Positions 17,560-27,029 of a DNA stretch of 64,000 nt are shown in pieces. Position 1 is the first letter of the stretch, and every line of letters starts with the position of its first letter. A program made the position numbers and the translations under genes. Source of the DNA: an uncultured Lachnospiraceae bacterium (lineage in GTDB: Bacteria > Bacillota > Clostridia > Lachnospirales > Lachnospiraceae); the NCBI GenBank assembly GCA_910576815.1, contig CAJTKA010000007.1, positions 46,227 through 110,226 on the forward strand, read 5' to 3'. A model generated the notes under the pieces. The model did no database searches and was not told the DNA's origin. It saw only the letters and a program-made list of their open reading frames with translations.

Positions 17560-18711
17560 TCACTCTTCCCAATGATCAATTACAATTCTATAAGCGTCTC
17601 TGATATCTTTAATTGCTTGAACATTATCGGCGTCGCTGCTTCCTTCAACTACTTCAATCCTGTCCGCAGCATCATTTAAAACATCCCATGCATCATTCAT
17701 TGCTTTCACATCGTTTTCAATTGCTGCAGAATGTATAGATTTTACAGCCCATTCTGCGGCATTCTCATAACTCTCAATCGTAGTGTCGATTTCATCCATT
17801 TTTTGATAAAAATCGCCTGCATCAATATAACAAACGCCTATCAACCTGCGATTTTCTGCAGTTTGAAGTGAATCGTCTGCCTCTATTTTGCACTTTATAG
17901 CTTCTTCCAATTCATATAACGCACAGCCATATATCTTGTTTATAATACTGCTATTCTCTTTCTTTTCACTTTTTTCTATCCAAAAAAGGAAACACATATA
18001 TAGTTCATTTCCCAATAACACATTTGTTTCGTAGTTATACGGAAGATCTTTCTCCGTCTTGCCAACGACATTCCTTTTCAAAGCTGATAAAATAATCGCT
18101 GCCATCATACCCGAGCGCTCATCCTGCGAAATATCGTTATCAGCAATACCACAATATTGCTCCATATTTTCCATGAATAAATCTTCTTCCGGAATATATT
18201 GTTGCAAATGATTTACCGTTAAATTCTGTATGTAGCTCAATACCTCCATGCTTTTCTCTAAATTTACCACAAACGATTCTTCTTGATCAGCACTGACAGA
18301 TGATGCTACCTTTAGATTGACTGCTACAAGTCCATATAATAACACCACCATAATGACTGATACCGCTGCGCATACCGCTTCCTTTTTTCTAAATAACGCA
18401 AAAATAACAGCACCAATCAACAAAAACACATTTGTGATTATCATTGCAATACTTTCCATAGCGTCCGCGAAAGAAGCAAGACACACACTGCTTTTCCCGA
18501 TCCTTGTTGACCAAGAGCACAGAAAACATGCATACAAAATATTTGCCAAGAAAAGAGCTGTTGGTATCAGCCAAATTAGTAAACCTGATATATTCTTTTT
18601 CCTCTTTTTGGGCCTTTGTTCATTATTCGTCTCCTTACGAACAGTTTCTTTCGTTTTTCCGTTTTGCTGAGTTTTATTGGCAAAACGCTTTTTCTTATTC
18701 TGTTTTGCCAT
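17560..18711 (-). CDS. Hypothetical membrane protein with three helices and helical cytoplasmic domain
   Basis: 383 aa from ATG 18711 (an in-frame TTG 15 bases upstream is less likely). A lysine/asparagine-rich start (KQNKKKRFANKTQQ) is followed by TM helices at about 45-68, 78-103 and 110-130, then about 250 residues of helical, acidic sequence with TPR-like spacing (AENRRLIGVCYIDAGDFYQKM and similar). No known domain recognised. The base composition is clearly more AT-rich than the neighbours, like the regulator gene upstream, which suggests the pair arrived together. A hairpin with T-run lies just before the gene and may attenuate it. Confidence 0.72.
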   Translation of the reverse strand: MAKQNKKKRFANKTQQNGKTKETVRKETNNEQRPKKRKKNISGLLIWLIPTALFLANILYACFLCSWSTRIGKSSVCLASFADAMESIAMIITNVFLLIGAVIFALFRKKEAVCAAVSVIMVVLLYGLVAVNLKVASSVSADQEESFVVNLEKSMEVLSYIQNLTVNHLQQYIPEEDLFMENMEQYCGIADNDISQDERSGMMAAIILSALKRNVVGKTEKDLPYNYETNVLLGNELYMCFLFWIEKSEKKENSSIINKIYGCALYELEEAIKCKIEADDSLQTAENRRLIGVCYIDAGDFYQKMDEIDTTIESYENAAEWAVKSIHSAAIENDVKAMNDAWDVLNDAADRIEVVEGSSDADNVQAIKDIRDAYRIVIDHWEE

Positions 18712-18729
18712 GTCTTTCTCACGCAAAAA

Positions 18730-18770
18730 GCCTGCATCGCATAAACCCTTACAGTTTATTACGCACAGGC
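18730..18770 (-). terminator. Terminator or attenuator between regulator and membrane protein
   Basis: Minus-strand stem GCCTG ... ATAAAC / GTTTAT ... CAGGC followed by TTTTTGCG. It lies between the winged-helix gene stop (18853) and the next start (18711), only 19 bases before that start, so it could limit read-through into the membrane protein gene. Confidence 0.6.
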
Positions 18771-18852
18771 CTGTCTCTCCTTATCCTTATTTTAATACCT
18801 CTTATTCTTTACTGTGCTTTAACTCTGTAATATCATGTTCGTATTTTTCTCT

Positions 18853-19746
18853 CTAGTCTCTTGAAATTATTTGCGTCATAAACGCACTCAACACTTTATT
18901 GCCCGCCATATATCTCATAAACCAATTGTTTATATCCTGTTTGTCCAAATGCTCAATGCGCTTTATGATAAAACATATTGAATCAAAAAGTTTATCTTCC
19001 TGAGATTCATCCGTCTTCTGCTCTTTCTCTTCTTGTGACCGCCGATATGTCCTGACTATATTGGCTAATCTGTCAAATACACCTATCAGATTTTCCTCGT
19101 TGTTTCCTGCTTTTAAGATTGGAATAAACGCTTCAAATCGCTCCATAAATCTGGTTAAGCGAGCCTGTAAAATACTATTTTGTGCCAGCATCTCCAATAT
19201 CATCATGCTGTACTTTTCACTGTCATACAATAAAAGTTTTTCAATTCCTATGATAAATTCATCTGCCAATTCTTCGCCCTTGCTACTCCTGATATCCTGA
19301 CATTCCATTCGCTCAAGCAAAGCGTCTTCCAATTCAATTTCCCATTCATCCTCATATAAACTTTTTATTTCTTCCAGTACGTCATTTATTTTCTGTTTTA
19401 GCTGCAATTCTTCATGTTGTACAATCTTTATATTTTCATGTATGTCCTGATCCTGATTACAGCTCTCCAAATATCTTTTACATAAATCAGTCAAAAAATA
19501 ATATCTGAATTTGCCCTCATAGTTACTGTCTATCAACTTATATTCAAAATTATTAAATTTTACCAGCCTGTTGGAAAGCGATGCTACAGAAGTGCTTAAT
19601 GCAGTGGCCAAATCTCCATGATTAAGTTTCCTGTTCCCGGCTAGTGTCAGAATCACATCCATTCGGCTTTTTGTCAGAAAGCTCGAAATTTTCTGTTTGC
19701 ACACTTCATCTAATGCCTCTTGATATATCTTTTCTTCCGGTAGCAC
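18853..19746 (-). CDS. Winged-helix (MarR/ArsR-like) regulator with long helical C-terminus
   Basis: 297 aa, GTG start with GGAGG 10 nt upstream. Residues 25-95 form a winged-helix fold: SRMDVILTLAG, then NHGDLATALSTSVASLSNRLVKF as recognition region, then wing YEGKFRYYFLT. The remaining 200 residues are helical and acidic, with no recognised domain. The promoter carries a 7-bp inverted repeat around the -35 box, which suggests self-control. It is paired with the AT-rich membrane protein downstream. The long tail is unusual for a MarR-like protein and may bind the partner. Confidence 0.75.
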   Translation of the reverse strand: MLPEEKIYQEALDEVCKQKISSFLTKSRMDVILTLAGNRKLNHGDLATALSTSVASLSNRLVKFNNFEYKLIDSNYEGKFRYYFLTDLCKRYLESCNQDQDIHENIKIVQHEELQLKQKINDVLEEIKSLYEDEWEIELEDALLERMECQDIRSSKGEELADEFIIGIEKLLLYDSEKYSMMILEMLAQNSILQARLTRFMERFEAFIPILKAGNNEENLIGVFDRLANIVRTYRRSQEEKEQKTDESQEDKLFDSICFIIKRIEHLDKQDINNWFMRYMAGNKVLSAFMTQIISRD

Positions 19747-19782
19747 TTCAGTTCACCCTCCTTTCCTTCCTCTGTATCTATA

Positions 19783-19827
19783 ATACTACACTGTGTTTTA
19801 GTACAAGTCAATATCATTTCACTAAAA
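19783..19827 (-). promoter_or_regulatory. Sigma-A promoter with inverted repeat operator
   Basis: TTGACT (19806-19811), 17-nt spacer, TAGTAT (19783-19788) on the minus strand in front of the winged-helix gene. The repeats TTTTAGT (19821-19827) and ACTAAAA (19796-19802) flank the -35 box and are separated by 18 bases, a plausible site for a dimeric regulator. Confidence 0.65.
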
Positions 19828-20090
19828 TAAACTATATTTTTGTTTACTTCATCAAATTATTGATATTTTTTCAAAACGTTAACTCCCCTACGATATGACT
19901 TCATTTAATATTTTTTATCCTAATAAACTTCCCATCACCTCTTAGAATAAATGCCATATTAAAAACAGAAAAGTAAACTAAATAGCTTAAAGCGCACTGC
20001 CAAAGACAAAATTTTCAGATTTAACCTATGATCGAACTTTTGCCGGCAAACATGTAAAGCATTGTATCTCTTGTCTGTTACACAATAAAA
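19828..20090. other. Gene-free AT-rich spacer
   Basis: No convincing coding frame, tRNA or repeat is visible in these 263 bases. The segment lies between the regulator's promoter and the terminator of the chemoreceptor gene. The rest of the space to the chemoreceptor stop (20129-20245) is likewise empty. Confidence 0.6.
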
Positions 20091-20128
20091 CCGCCCGGTA
20101 ACAGGATTGAGTTCCTGTTATCGGACGG
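20091..20128 (-). terminator. Terminator of the chemoreceptor gene
   Basis: Minus strand stem CCGTCCGATAACAGGA with TCCTGTTACCGGGCGG, about 15 bp with one or two G-T or mismatch positions, followed by TTTTATT. It lies 120 bp after the chemoreceptor stop. Confidence 0.85.
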
Positions 20129-20245
20129 TCATCTACTTTTCTTAATAATCAACGCTACATCTTTTTATCCGTATAGTCAATAGAACATACCATAGAAAAA
20201 ATCATAAAAAGGCTGCATGAAACACCGTAATGCCGCATCTCCATT

Positions 20246-22219
20246 CTATTCCGACGCCAGCGTAAACTGATCCACCAGCTCCTTCAAACAGGTCGCCTCC
20301 GCGGAAAGCTCCTCGCTCGCCGCCGCACTCTCCTCGGCGGAAGCGCTGTTGTTTTGCACCACAACCGAGATCTGGTTGATGCCCTCGGATACCTGCACCA
20401 CCGACTCGGACTGTTCGCTTGATACCGTGGCAATGTTATCGATTGCCTCCACCACCGATTGGATGCTGTTCACAACGCCCAGCAGGACGTCAGCCGTATT
20501 CTGGGCAATCTCCGTACCGATATGTACCGCCTCCGTGGAATTTCCGATCAGCTCCGAAGTATTCTGCGCCGCCTGTGCGGATTTTCCGGCAAGGTTGCGG
20601 ACCTCCTCCGCCACCACAGCAAATCCCTTGCCCGCGGCTCCGGCTCTCGCAGCCTCCACTGCCGCGTTCAAAGCAAGTATATTCGTCTGGAACGCAATGT
20701 CGTCTATGGTCTTAAGAATCTTCTCTATCTCCTCGGAGCTCTCCTCGATCCGTTCCATCGCTTCCACAAGGCTCTGCATCTTCTGGTTGCACAGAAGCAC
20801 TTCCTCACCGGTCTGATGCGTCTGACTCCTTGCCTCCAGCGCGCCGCTCGCCGTGTTCTGCACCTGTTCGGAAATCATGCTGATCTGCGATGCAAGTTCT
20901 TCCACCGAACTTGCCTGTTCCGTGGTGCCCTGACTAAGCGACTGGGCGCTCGCCGCAAGCTGATTGCTCGCTTCGGACACTTCGTATGCGGAATGATTGA
21001 CCTGGCGCATGGCGTTGCTGAGCGATACTTTCAAATTACGCATGGAAAGCAGGATATTCCGGAAACTGCCCACATACACCTCCTCGTGGGAAGTATGGAT
21101 ATCCATATTCTGATTCGCCATTTCATTTAATAAATAATCGATATCTTTGATTACAATACTCAATCCTTCCACAAGGGATGCAGTGGATCTTGCAAGTTCT
21201 CCTGTCTCGTCTTTATTGGTGATTCGAGGCATCGGCGTCTCCAAATCGCCTTCCACAAGCAGCTTCATCCGATTCACACACTCCTTCATAGGGCTGCTGA
21301 TATTGATAGCCAGTGTCAGCGCAATGAGAACGGAAACAAGCACGGCAATCCCAATCACCGTTAGATTCACCACGATAGCATCCCGTGTGGAAGCGAGATA
21401 ATTGATCTGCGGTGCCGTCACCGCAATACTCCAGCCATCCGTATCCGGCACGGGCGCATATGCTGCGAACATTTTATCCTCACCGCTCGTATAGCTGCCG
21501 AATCCATTCTTTCCCTGACGCATCTCGCTATGGATCGCCGCCAGTTCCTGCAATGACGGATCCTGCTTCGCCTCCTCCTCTATATTCTGCACCGTGATCG
21601 TCTCCAGCGTAATATCCGCGATCGTTTCACCCGTTTTATTGATCATGTAGGCACGGCTGTTTTCACCGATCTGAATCGCCGACACGATATCATTCAAAAA
21701 AGTCTCCTGAGGCACAAAATAGACCACACCTACAATAGAGGATCCATTATTTTCTTCCGCATAGAGAGGCGCCGCAACCATAATGGACAGCTGCCCGGTA
21801 ATTTTGCTGATCAACGGCTCCGACACATAAATATTTCCCTGTAATGCCTGACGCACATATTCGCGGTCAGAATAATCTTTACCGTCAAAAATACTGATGC
21901 CGTCCGCGCCGATGATATTGCTACGCTGGAAACCATGCATGGCTACGCGCTCATCCATGATCGCCTTTTTCTCCTCCACCGACACATCAGAATCGGCAAG
22001 CTGCGGAATATGACCGACCTCCATGACAACATTCTTGTAGGACGCAAGCTCCTGCTGGGCACGTCCCGCCGCCAGAACCGCGGTTTCACTCATCATCTGC
22101 TCCACGGTCACCATGGTGCTGTTGTAATTGAGTGCAATGCTGGAAGATCCGGACGCTACCAATCCTGCCAGAACTGTTAAAATGAGACATAAGGTGATTT
22201 TTGTACGTATGCTTTTCAT
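20246..22219 (-). CDS. Methyl-accepting chemotaxis protein with Cache sensor
   Basis: 657 aa. TM1 about 8-29, an extracytoplasmic dCache-like domain (about 35-280, with DYSDREYVRQALQG and MVAAPLYAEENN), TM2 about 283-306, a HAMP domain (about 307-360), and a long coiled-coil signalling domain. The hairpin tip is the strongly conserved DDIAFQTNILALNAAVEAAR. No C-terminal CheB/CheR docking pentapeptide. It should sense a small extracellular ligand and control CheA. No other chemotaxis genes are in this window. It is a single-gene unit with clear promoter and terminator. Confidence 0.95.
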   Translation of the reverse strand: MKSIRTKITLCLILTVLAGLVASGSSSIALNYNSTMVTVEQMMSETAVLAAGRAQQELASYKNVVMEVGHIPQLADSDVSVEEKKAIMDERVAMHGFQRSNIIGADGISIFDGKDYSDREYVRQALQGNIYVSEPLISKITGQLSIMVAAPLYAEENNGSSIVGVVYFVPQETFLNDIVSAIQIGENSRAYMINKTGETIADITLETITVQNIEEEAKQDPSLQELAAIHSEMRQGKNGFGSYTSGEDKMFAAYAPVPDTDGWSIAVTAPQINYLASTRDAIVVNLTVIGIAVLVSVLIALTLAINISSPMKECVNRMKLLVEGDLETPMPRITNKDETGELARSTASLVEGLSIVIKDIDYLLNEMANQNMDIHTSHEEVYVGSFRNILLSMRNLKVSLSNAMRQVNHSAYEVSEASNQLAASAQSLSQGTTEQASSVEELASQISMISEQVQNTASGALEARSQTHQTGEEVLLCNQKMQSLVEAMERIEESSEEIEKILKTIDDIAFQTNILALNAAVEAARAGAAGKGFAVVAEEVRNLAGKSAQAAQNTSELIGNSTEAVHIGTEIAQNTADVLLGVVNSIQSVVEAIDNIATVSSEQSESVVQVSEGINQISVVVQNNSASAEESAAASEELSAEATCLKELVDQFTLASE

Positions 22220-22239
22220 GTCAGTACCCCCTCATTCCC

Positions 22240-22269
22240 ATTATAAAAATTTCGATTACTGATTGTCAA
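22240..22269 (-). promoter_or_regulatory. Sigma-A promoter of the chemoreceptor gene
   Basis: TTGACA (22264-22269), 18-nt spacer, TATAAT (22240-22245) on the minus strand, followed by a GAGGGGG ribosome site and ATG 22219. Both boxes are exact consensus. Confidence 0.85.
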
Positions 22270-22363
22270 GACCGTTCCTACATTTTTACTATTTATCATT
22301 ATTTCGCATTTATGTGTCCGCTATTTTCCTCTTTAATAACGTTTTCTTTCACCGCAAATACCT

Positions 22364-24844
22364 TTACTCCACTGTCTCGATTGCCCCCACGATATCCATC
22401 CGCGCAATCGAGCGCAGGGGAATCGCCGTCGCCAGCAGGCAGGCCAAAATGGAGATCACTGCTGCCTCCAGGATCGGCAGCCACGGTATGGCAGTAAACT
22501 GCAGGCTGTCCGTCGCAGCGGCATCTACCACCACCGTGCAAAAATAACCCAAGATCCCACCAATGACCGACGCGATGATACCATAATAAGTCCCCTCCCA
22601 TAGAAAGGTTTGGTACAGGCTTCCCACGCTCATGCCGATTGCCCGCTGCATCCCGATCTCCGCCACGCGGGTGTGAATGTTGCTGTAGACGGTATTGACG
22701 ATATTCAAAATGCCGATCAGCCCGATAAAGAAAATGAGCCCATAACACAGCAGCCTGATCTGCTCGAAACTTTCTTCCAGTTGCTTGGTCGTCATCTGGT
22801 AAGAAAGCCAATGACTGCCCGCGTTTTCTTTACACCAGGAATCCAGCCAGGTTTCAAACTGTTCTCTGTCCGCATCCTGCTTTAAGGTCGGGTAAACCTC
22901 CGCATAGCGGTCGTTTCCTGTCAGCTCATCATATGTCTCGTCACTGACCATGATCTGCACGCCGTTGATAAAGCCCTCGTTGTTGATCGTAACGGCTCCC
23001 TCGGCGATCCCGACAACGCGCAGCTTTTTCCCGTTCACCGTGATGATATCATCCCGTTTGAATAGGCTGCCCTCATAAGTCTGTCCCTCATAGGAGATGG
23101 GAATGGGATTCTTAACGATGCACGCCGTCCCCGCCAACAGCTCGGTCTTATCATCTTCCGTCAGCCCCTTCACTGCCGAGCTTAGGCGGTCGTCATTTAA
23201 GCCTGCGACGCCAAACGCCTCCCACGACTGCAATGCAAAGTCAAGTTCGATCTGGATAGTTCCATTTTCACCATGCGAATAAACGGTCAATTTGGTCGTC
23301 GCTAAATCCGCTACCTGCTCCTGCGCTCGGAGCCTGTCGATACTTTCAGGATCAATCCCAAGGTTTTCGTCCGTGACCGCATAGTCCCCCAACTTCATTT
23401 CCTGCACGCCTTTGCTCGTATCAAGGAGAGTCACACAGCTTTGCAGTGCCACAAACACCGTGATGCTCATAATCAGGGAAAGAATCGTGATCACGGTCCT
23501 GCCGCGCCCGCGCTTTAAGTTCAGACGCGCATAATAAGCTTCAAAATTGCGGATGGCTTTTGCTTGACGGCTGCGTCTCTTGATTTTTACCGCCTGCCCG
23601 GACATGGCGACTGTCGGAGAAACGCGCGAAGCATAGCGGGCCGCAGGAAACGCCGCCGCCATCGCAAAAAGCAGCGTTATCGCAACACTGATCAGATAAG
23701 GCCAAAAACTGTCAGAGGTCGTCTGGCGAATCGTCTGCGCCAATTCTCCCGCGCTGTCTGCCATAAACAAATCCGGATTCAGGACGCCTGTCGCGGCTGT
23801 GAGGATTCTCTTGGCTGAAAGCGCACCAAACAGGAGTCCGAAAGGAATGCCGATCCCGCACAAGGCAATCAATTGGATCGTAACAATACGGTAGATCTGT
23901 CCTCTCTCGCCTCCAATCGCCCGCAGCGTCCCATACTCTTTGATGCGTCTGGTAACAGCAATCTTCAGGATATTATAAATGACCAACCCTGCGGCAAACA
24001 AAACCAATACGCCGACCATGATGCCTGCAAAAGCCATAAAGGAAAAGCCTGTATCGGTATCGGAACTGCCCGCCTCCCGATAGGAAATACCGAGGGCATC
24101 CAATAAAATCCAGTTATACTGAATATATTTTTCTGCAACGCCAAGGCGCTCTGTCAGTTCATCTATGATTGCCTGAAACTGCAAAGTATCCTTTGTCTTA
24201 CAATACGTGGAATACAGCAGAAATTCCTCGGGCAGAAGCTGCTTGGCTGTCCCCTCTCCCGCCACGGCACCCACCGTTCCCGTAACGTAGCCGGTATAAC
24301 TGGCTTCCAAAATGCCACAGACCGTATAATCAGCCGCGTACGAATAGGCGGGTATCGATCCGTCCAGCAAAGAGATTTCTGACTGCAATGTAATGGTATC
24401 GCCAATACCGACTTCCTGCTCCAAATAAGGCAGAATATTTTCCGGCAGGGCGATCTCCATCGGAGATACGGGCAAACGTCCCTCTTTCACCTTACCGATT
24501 GACGGATAAGCGTCCAGCGCATTGCCCAAATATTCCCGCACAAACAGCTTCAGACCGCTACCTGTGATTTCCGTAAAACCGACATTGATCAGACTGCCCA
24601 CATCGTAAAGTCTGTCATCTTGTTCCAACTGCCGCACCTGTTCCTCGCTAATTTGATGAAACGTGGCGTAGCGGTCGCCGTTTAACGAGGACGCCTGCTC
24701 GATCCGCATAGCCTGCAAAATGCCCAGAGACTGCCCGATCGCCGTCGTCATACTGCAGGAAAGAATGACCGCGATCAGAATCAGAACCGCCATCACTTTT
24801 TGTGCTTTTATTTCTTTTACTGCTAAAGATAAATAGGATTTCAT
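22364..24844 (-). CDS. FtsX-type ABC permease
   Basis: 826 aa, start ATG overlaps the ATPase stop as ATGA. One helix at about 18-38, a large extracytoplasmic domain, three helices at about 268-400, a linker with KIKRRSRQAKAIRNF, a helix at about 445-465, another extracytoplasmic domain, and three C-terminal helices (about 705-820). This is the two-core FtsX layout, as at 2071-4575, but the two proteins are only distantly similar. It forms a transporter with the ATPase at 24841-25512 and is read with a two-component system. The substrate is unknown. Confidence 0.9.
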   Translation of the reverse strand: MKSYLSLAVKEIKAQKVMAVLILIAVILSCSMTTAIGQSLGILQAMRIEQASSLNGDRYATFHQISEEQVRQLEQDDRLYDVGSLINVGFTEITGSGLKLFVREYLGNALDAYPSIGKVKEGRLPVSPMEIALPENILPYLEQEVGIGDTITLQSEISLLDGSIPAYSYAADYTVCGILEASYTGYVTGTVGAVAGEGTAKQLLPEEFLLYSTYCKTKDTLQFQAIIDELTERLGVAEKYIQYNWILLDALGISYREAGSSDTDTGFSFMAFAGIMVGVLVLFAAGLVIYNILKIAVTRRIKEYGTLRAIGGERGQIYRIVTIQLIALCGIGIPFGLLFGALSAKRILTAATGVLNPDLFMADSAGELAQTIRQTTSDSFWPYLISVAITLLFAMAAAFPAARYASRVSPTVAMSGQAVKIKRRSRQAKAIRNFEAYYARLNLKRGRGRTVITILSLIMSITVFVALQSCVTLLDTSKGVQEMKLGDYAVTDENLGIDPESIDRLRAQEQVADLATTKLTVYSHGENGTIQIELDFALQSWEAFGVAGLNDDRLSSAVKGLTEDDKTELLAGTACIVKNPIPISYEGQTYEGSLFKRDDIITVNGKKLRVVGIAEGAVTINNEGFINGVQIMVSDETYDELTGNDRYAEVYPTLKQDADREQFETWLDSWCKENAGSHWLSYQMTTKQLEESFEQIRLLCYGLIFFIGLIGILNIVNTVYSNIHTRVAEIGMQRAIGMSVGSLYQTFLWEGTYYGIIASVIGGILGYFCTVVVDAAATDSLQFTAIPWLPILEAAVISILACLLATAIPLRSIARMDIVGAIETVE

Positions 24845-25512
24845 GCCGTCACCTCCGCAAGTTCTCCGTCAATAATGGTAAACCGCCGCTCCGCCATCTG
24901 CGCGATCCGCGCGTCGTGGGTGATGATCACCAGCGTCTTTTTCATCTTTTCCCTGATATCGCAAAGCATCTTCATCACCTCGCTGCCGCTCTTGCTATCC
25001 AGATTTCCCGTGGGTTCGTCCGCAAAAATGATATCAGGCTTTGCAATCAGCGCCCGTGCGATTGCCACGCGCTGCTGCTGCCCGCCTGACAGTTCGTGCG
25101 GCAGATGGGAAAGGCGCTTTTCCAGTCCCAAAAGAGAAGACAATTCCTCCAAATAAGCCTTGTCAGGCTGCTTTTTATCTAAAAGCAGCGGCATCATGAT
25201 ATTTTCGCGTGCCGTTAGAACAGGCAGCAGATTGAACTGCTGAAAAATAAAGCCGATCTTCCTGCGGCGGAATGCCGAAAGTGTTTTATCACTGCCACGG
25301 TGAATGTCGGTGTCGTCGTAGAGCACCCGTCCGGAAGTGGGCGAATCCAGCCCGCTGATCAAATGAAGCAGCGTGCTTTTGCCACTGCCCGAAGGTCCCA
25401 TGATGGAAATAAAATCGCCTGCCGCGATCGTCATGGACGCGTGGTTTAGGGCAACCACCTTACTTTCCTGCGTTCCGTAGATTTTTGAGATGTCTTTGAC
25501 TTGAATCTGCAT
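24841..25512 (-). CDS. ABC transporter ATPase, LolD/MacB type
   Basis: 223 aa. Walker A GPSGSGKST, Q-loop FIFQQFNLLP, signature LSGGQQQR, Walker B IIFADEP and H-loop ITHD all intact. ATG 25512 follows AAGGAGG, which is the end of repeat R3. It should power the permease encoded by the overlapping downstream gene. Length and motifs are standard for the family. Confidence 0.95.
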   Translation of the reverse strand: MQIQVKDISKIYGTQESKVVALNHASMTIAAGDFISIMGPSGSGKSTLLHLISGLDSPTSGRVLYDDTDIHRGSDKTLSAFRRRKIGFIFQQFNLLPVLTARENIMMPLLLDKKQPDKAYLEELSSLLGLEKRLSHLPHELSGGQQQRVAIARALIAKPDIIFADEPTGNLDSKSGSEVMKMLCDIREKMKKTLVIITHDARIAQMAERRFTIIDGELAEVTA

Positions 25513-25518
25513 AATAAA

Positions 25519-25671
25519 CCTCCTTGTCAGAGCAGTTTACTGCGAAGACACGCGATGAGAAATTCGTATACTGCTTGCAGTATTGCGATTATCTCATCTG
25601 CGATTCCGAGTTTGTGGCTCTGACACAAACTCGCGATTGAAAAATCAGCACATCAGTGTGATTTTTCAATC
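25519..25671 (-). repeat. Structured intergenic repeat, copy R3
   Basis: 153 bp, the longest copy. It keeps the GAGTTTGT / ACAAACTC hairpin and the long GATTGAAAAATCA hairpin, here with a CAC / GTG extension in place of the AAG / CTT seen in R1 and R2. The middle hairpin is longer, with a GATGAGA / TCTCATC base and an added ATACTGC / GCAGTAT stem. It ends in the GGAGG of the ATPase gene. The stems change in matched pairs between copies. Confidence 0.85.
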
Positions 25672-25751
25672 TGTCTCCTTTTCCTTTTCTATTTGCTGAC
25701 AAGGAGAGTGTAACGGACAAATCTCAATTATTTATCAAAGTTTAGGAGATT

Positions 25752-27029
25752 TTATTGGATTTTTATGACAGCGCAGACTTTCGCGCCAGATATGCTTTTT
25801 TGCACCGTTTGGGTATGCTTTTTAGTCGTTGTGTCCTGCACTGGAGGCTTGTTTTGAATCGATAAAGTACCGCCGTGTTTTTCGCATAACAGGGCGCAGA
25901 TATAGAGCCCCATTCCAAAATGTTCCGCTTCTTCCCTGCCTTTCTGAAAGGGCTGGATTCCCTTTTGTAACAGACTGTCGGGAAAACCGCAGCCGTCGTC
26001 TGACACGGTGAATAACAGATTTCCATCTTCAATATTGCAGTGTATCGTTATCACATTCGTGGCAAACCGCATAGCGTTGGCCACAAGATTCTCCGCGATC
26101 TGAAAGAGGATCGACTTGTCAAGCAGAATATCCTTCTCCGATTTCTCCACCAGCTCCGTTGTCTGAAAGTGAATCTCCTTTTGGCTGTCTGCTCCAATCA
26201 GGTGCATCATATTTTCCAATTCGGAAAGCAGGCTGTCCCATTCCGTCACTTCTCTCTGTACCGCGATTTCTTCCAGCTTTTGAATGCTGCTCATGGTTTC
26301 CACATACTGTTCGATTCTGTTCGTATAATCTTCGATTCGCTGTAGATGCTTCGCAAGTTGTTCTCTTTGCTTTCTCTGCTCCTTCTGCTTAAGGTGTTCT
26401 TCCTGCTCTCTCGACTCCCTCTGCTGTTCCGCATCTGCCACATCGTCAGCCACGGTATTTTTCGCTAATTTGACGGAGCCTTTTAAGACCGTGACAGGAT
26501 TGCGCAGATCGTGCGCAAACGCCGCATTCAGTCTTCTGCGCTCCTCCGCCTGCCGCCACAGTTCGCGATTATTGGCAAGCAGCGTTTGACGCATGGTCTC
26601 AAAGGCGGTGCAAAGCTGCCCCAACTCGTCCTCTGATCCTGCCTTCATTTCAAAATCAAGGTCATTGTCGATAATGCGTTCGGCCCCTTTCGTCAACGCC
26701 TCGATCGGCTCCCGCAGTTTCAGACGGTAAAACATTGATGCACTGAGAAACAGGGCGCAGATATAGATAACGATCGGCAGGATAATCTGCACAGCTGACA
26801 GAATTTCCGCCACCGTTTCTTCTCCCGCACTTCCCGCCTGCATCTGTTTAACCACGACCTGCTCAGACTGCTCATCCACGATAATGCCGATACCCTCCGC
26901 CGCAAACTGTGACCGCAGTTCCGCGCACCCCCAGATAGCAAGCAGCGAAAGAATCAGCGCAACCGTGATATTGAGAAAGGCAATGGTAAACAGCGCCTTC
27001 TTTAGTTTCATCTGTTTCAACCGTTCCAT
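25752..27029 (-). CDS. Sensor histidine kinase with glutamine-rich coiled coil
   Basis: 425 aa. TM1 about 12-32, a short extracytoplasmic loop (about 50 residues), TM2 about 84-104, HAMP about 106-160, and the phosphoacceptor motif FAHDLRNPVTVLKGS. Between the phosphoacceptor helix and the rest of the dimerisation domain there is an unusually charged stretch of E, Q, K and R (about residues 198-230) that lengthens the coiled coil. N-box NLVANAMRFA, G1 SDDGCGFP and G2 FGMGLYICAL are present. It overlaps the response regulator gene by 13 bases. It should signal to the regulator at 27017-27691 and control the ABC genes that follow. Confidence 0.92.
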   Translation of the reverse strand: MERLKQMKLKKALFTIAFLNITVALILSLLAIWGCAELRSQFAAEGIGIIVDEQSEQVVVKQMQAGSAGEETVAEILSAVQIILPIVIYICALFLSASMFYRLKLREPIEALTKGAERIIDNDLDFEMKAGSEDELGQLCTAFETMRQTLLANNRELWRQAEERRRLNAAFAHDLRNPVTVLKGSVKLAKNTVADDVADAEQQRESREQEEHLKQKEQRKQREQLAKHLQRIEDYTNRIEQYVETMSSIQKLEEIAVQREVTEWDSLLSELENMMHLIGADSQKEIHFQTTELVEKSEKDILLDKSILFQIAENLVANAMRFATNVITIHCNIEDGNLLFTVSDDGCGFPDSLLQKGIQPFQKGREEAEHFGMGLYICALLCEKHGGTLSIQNKPPVQDTTTKKHTQTVQKSISGAKVCAVIKIQ

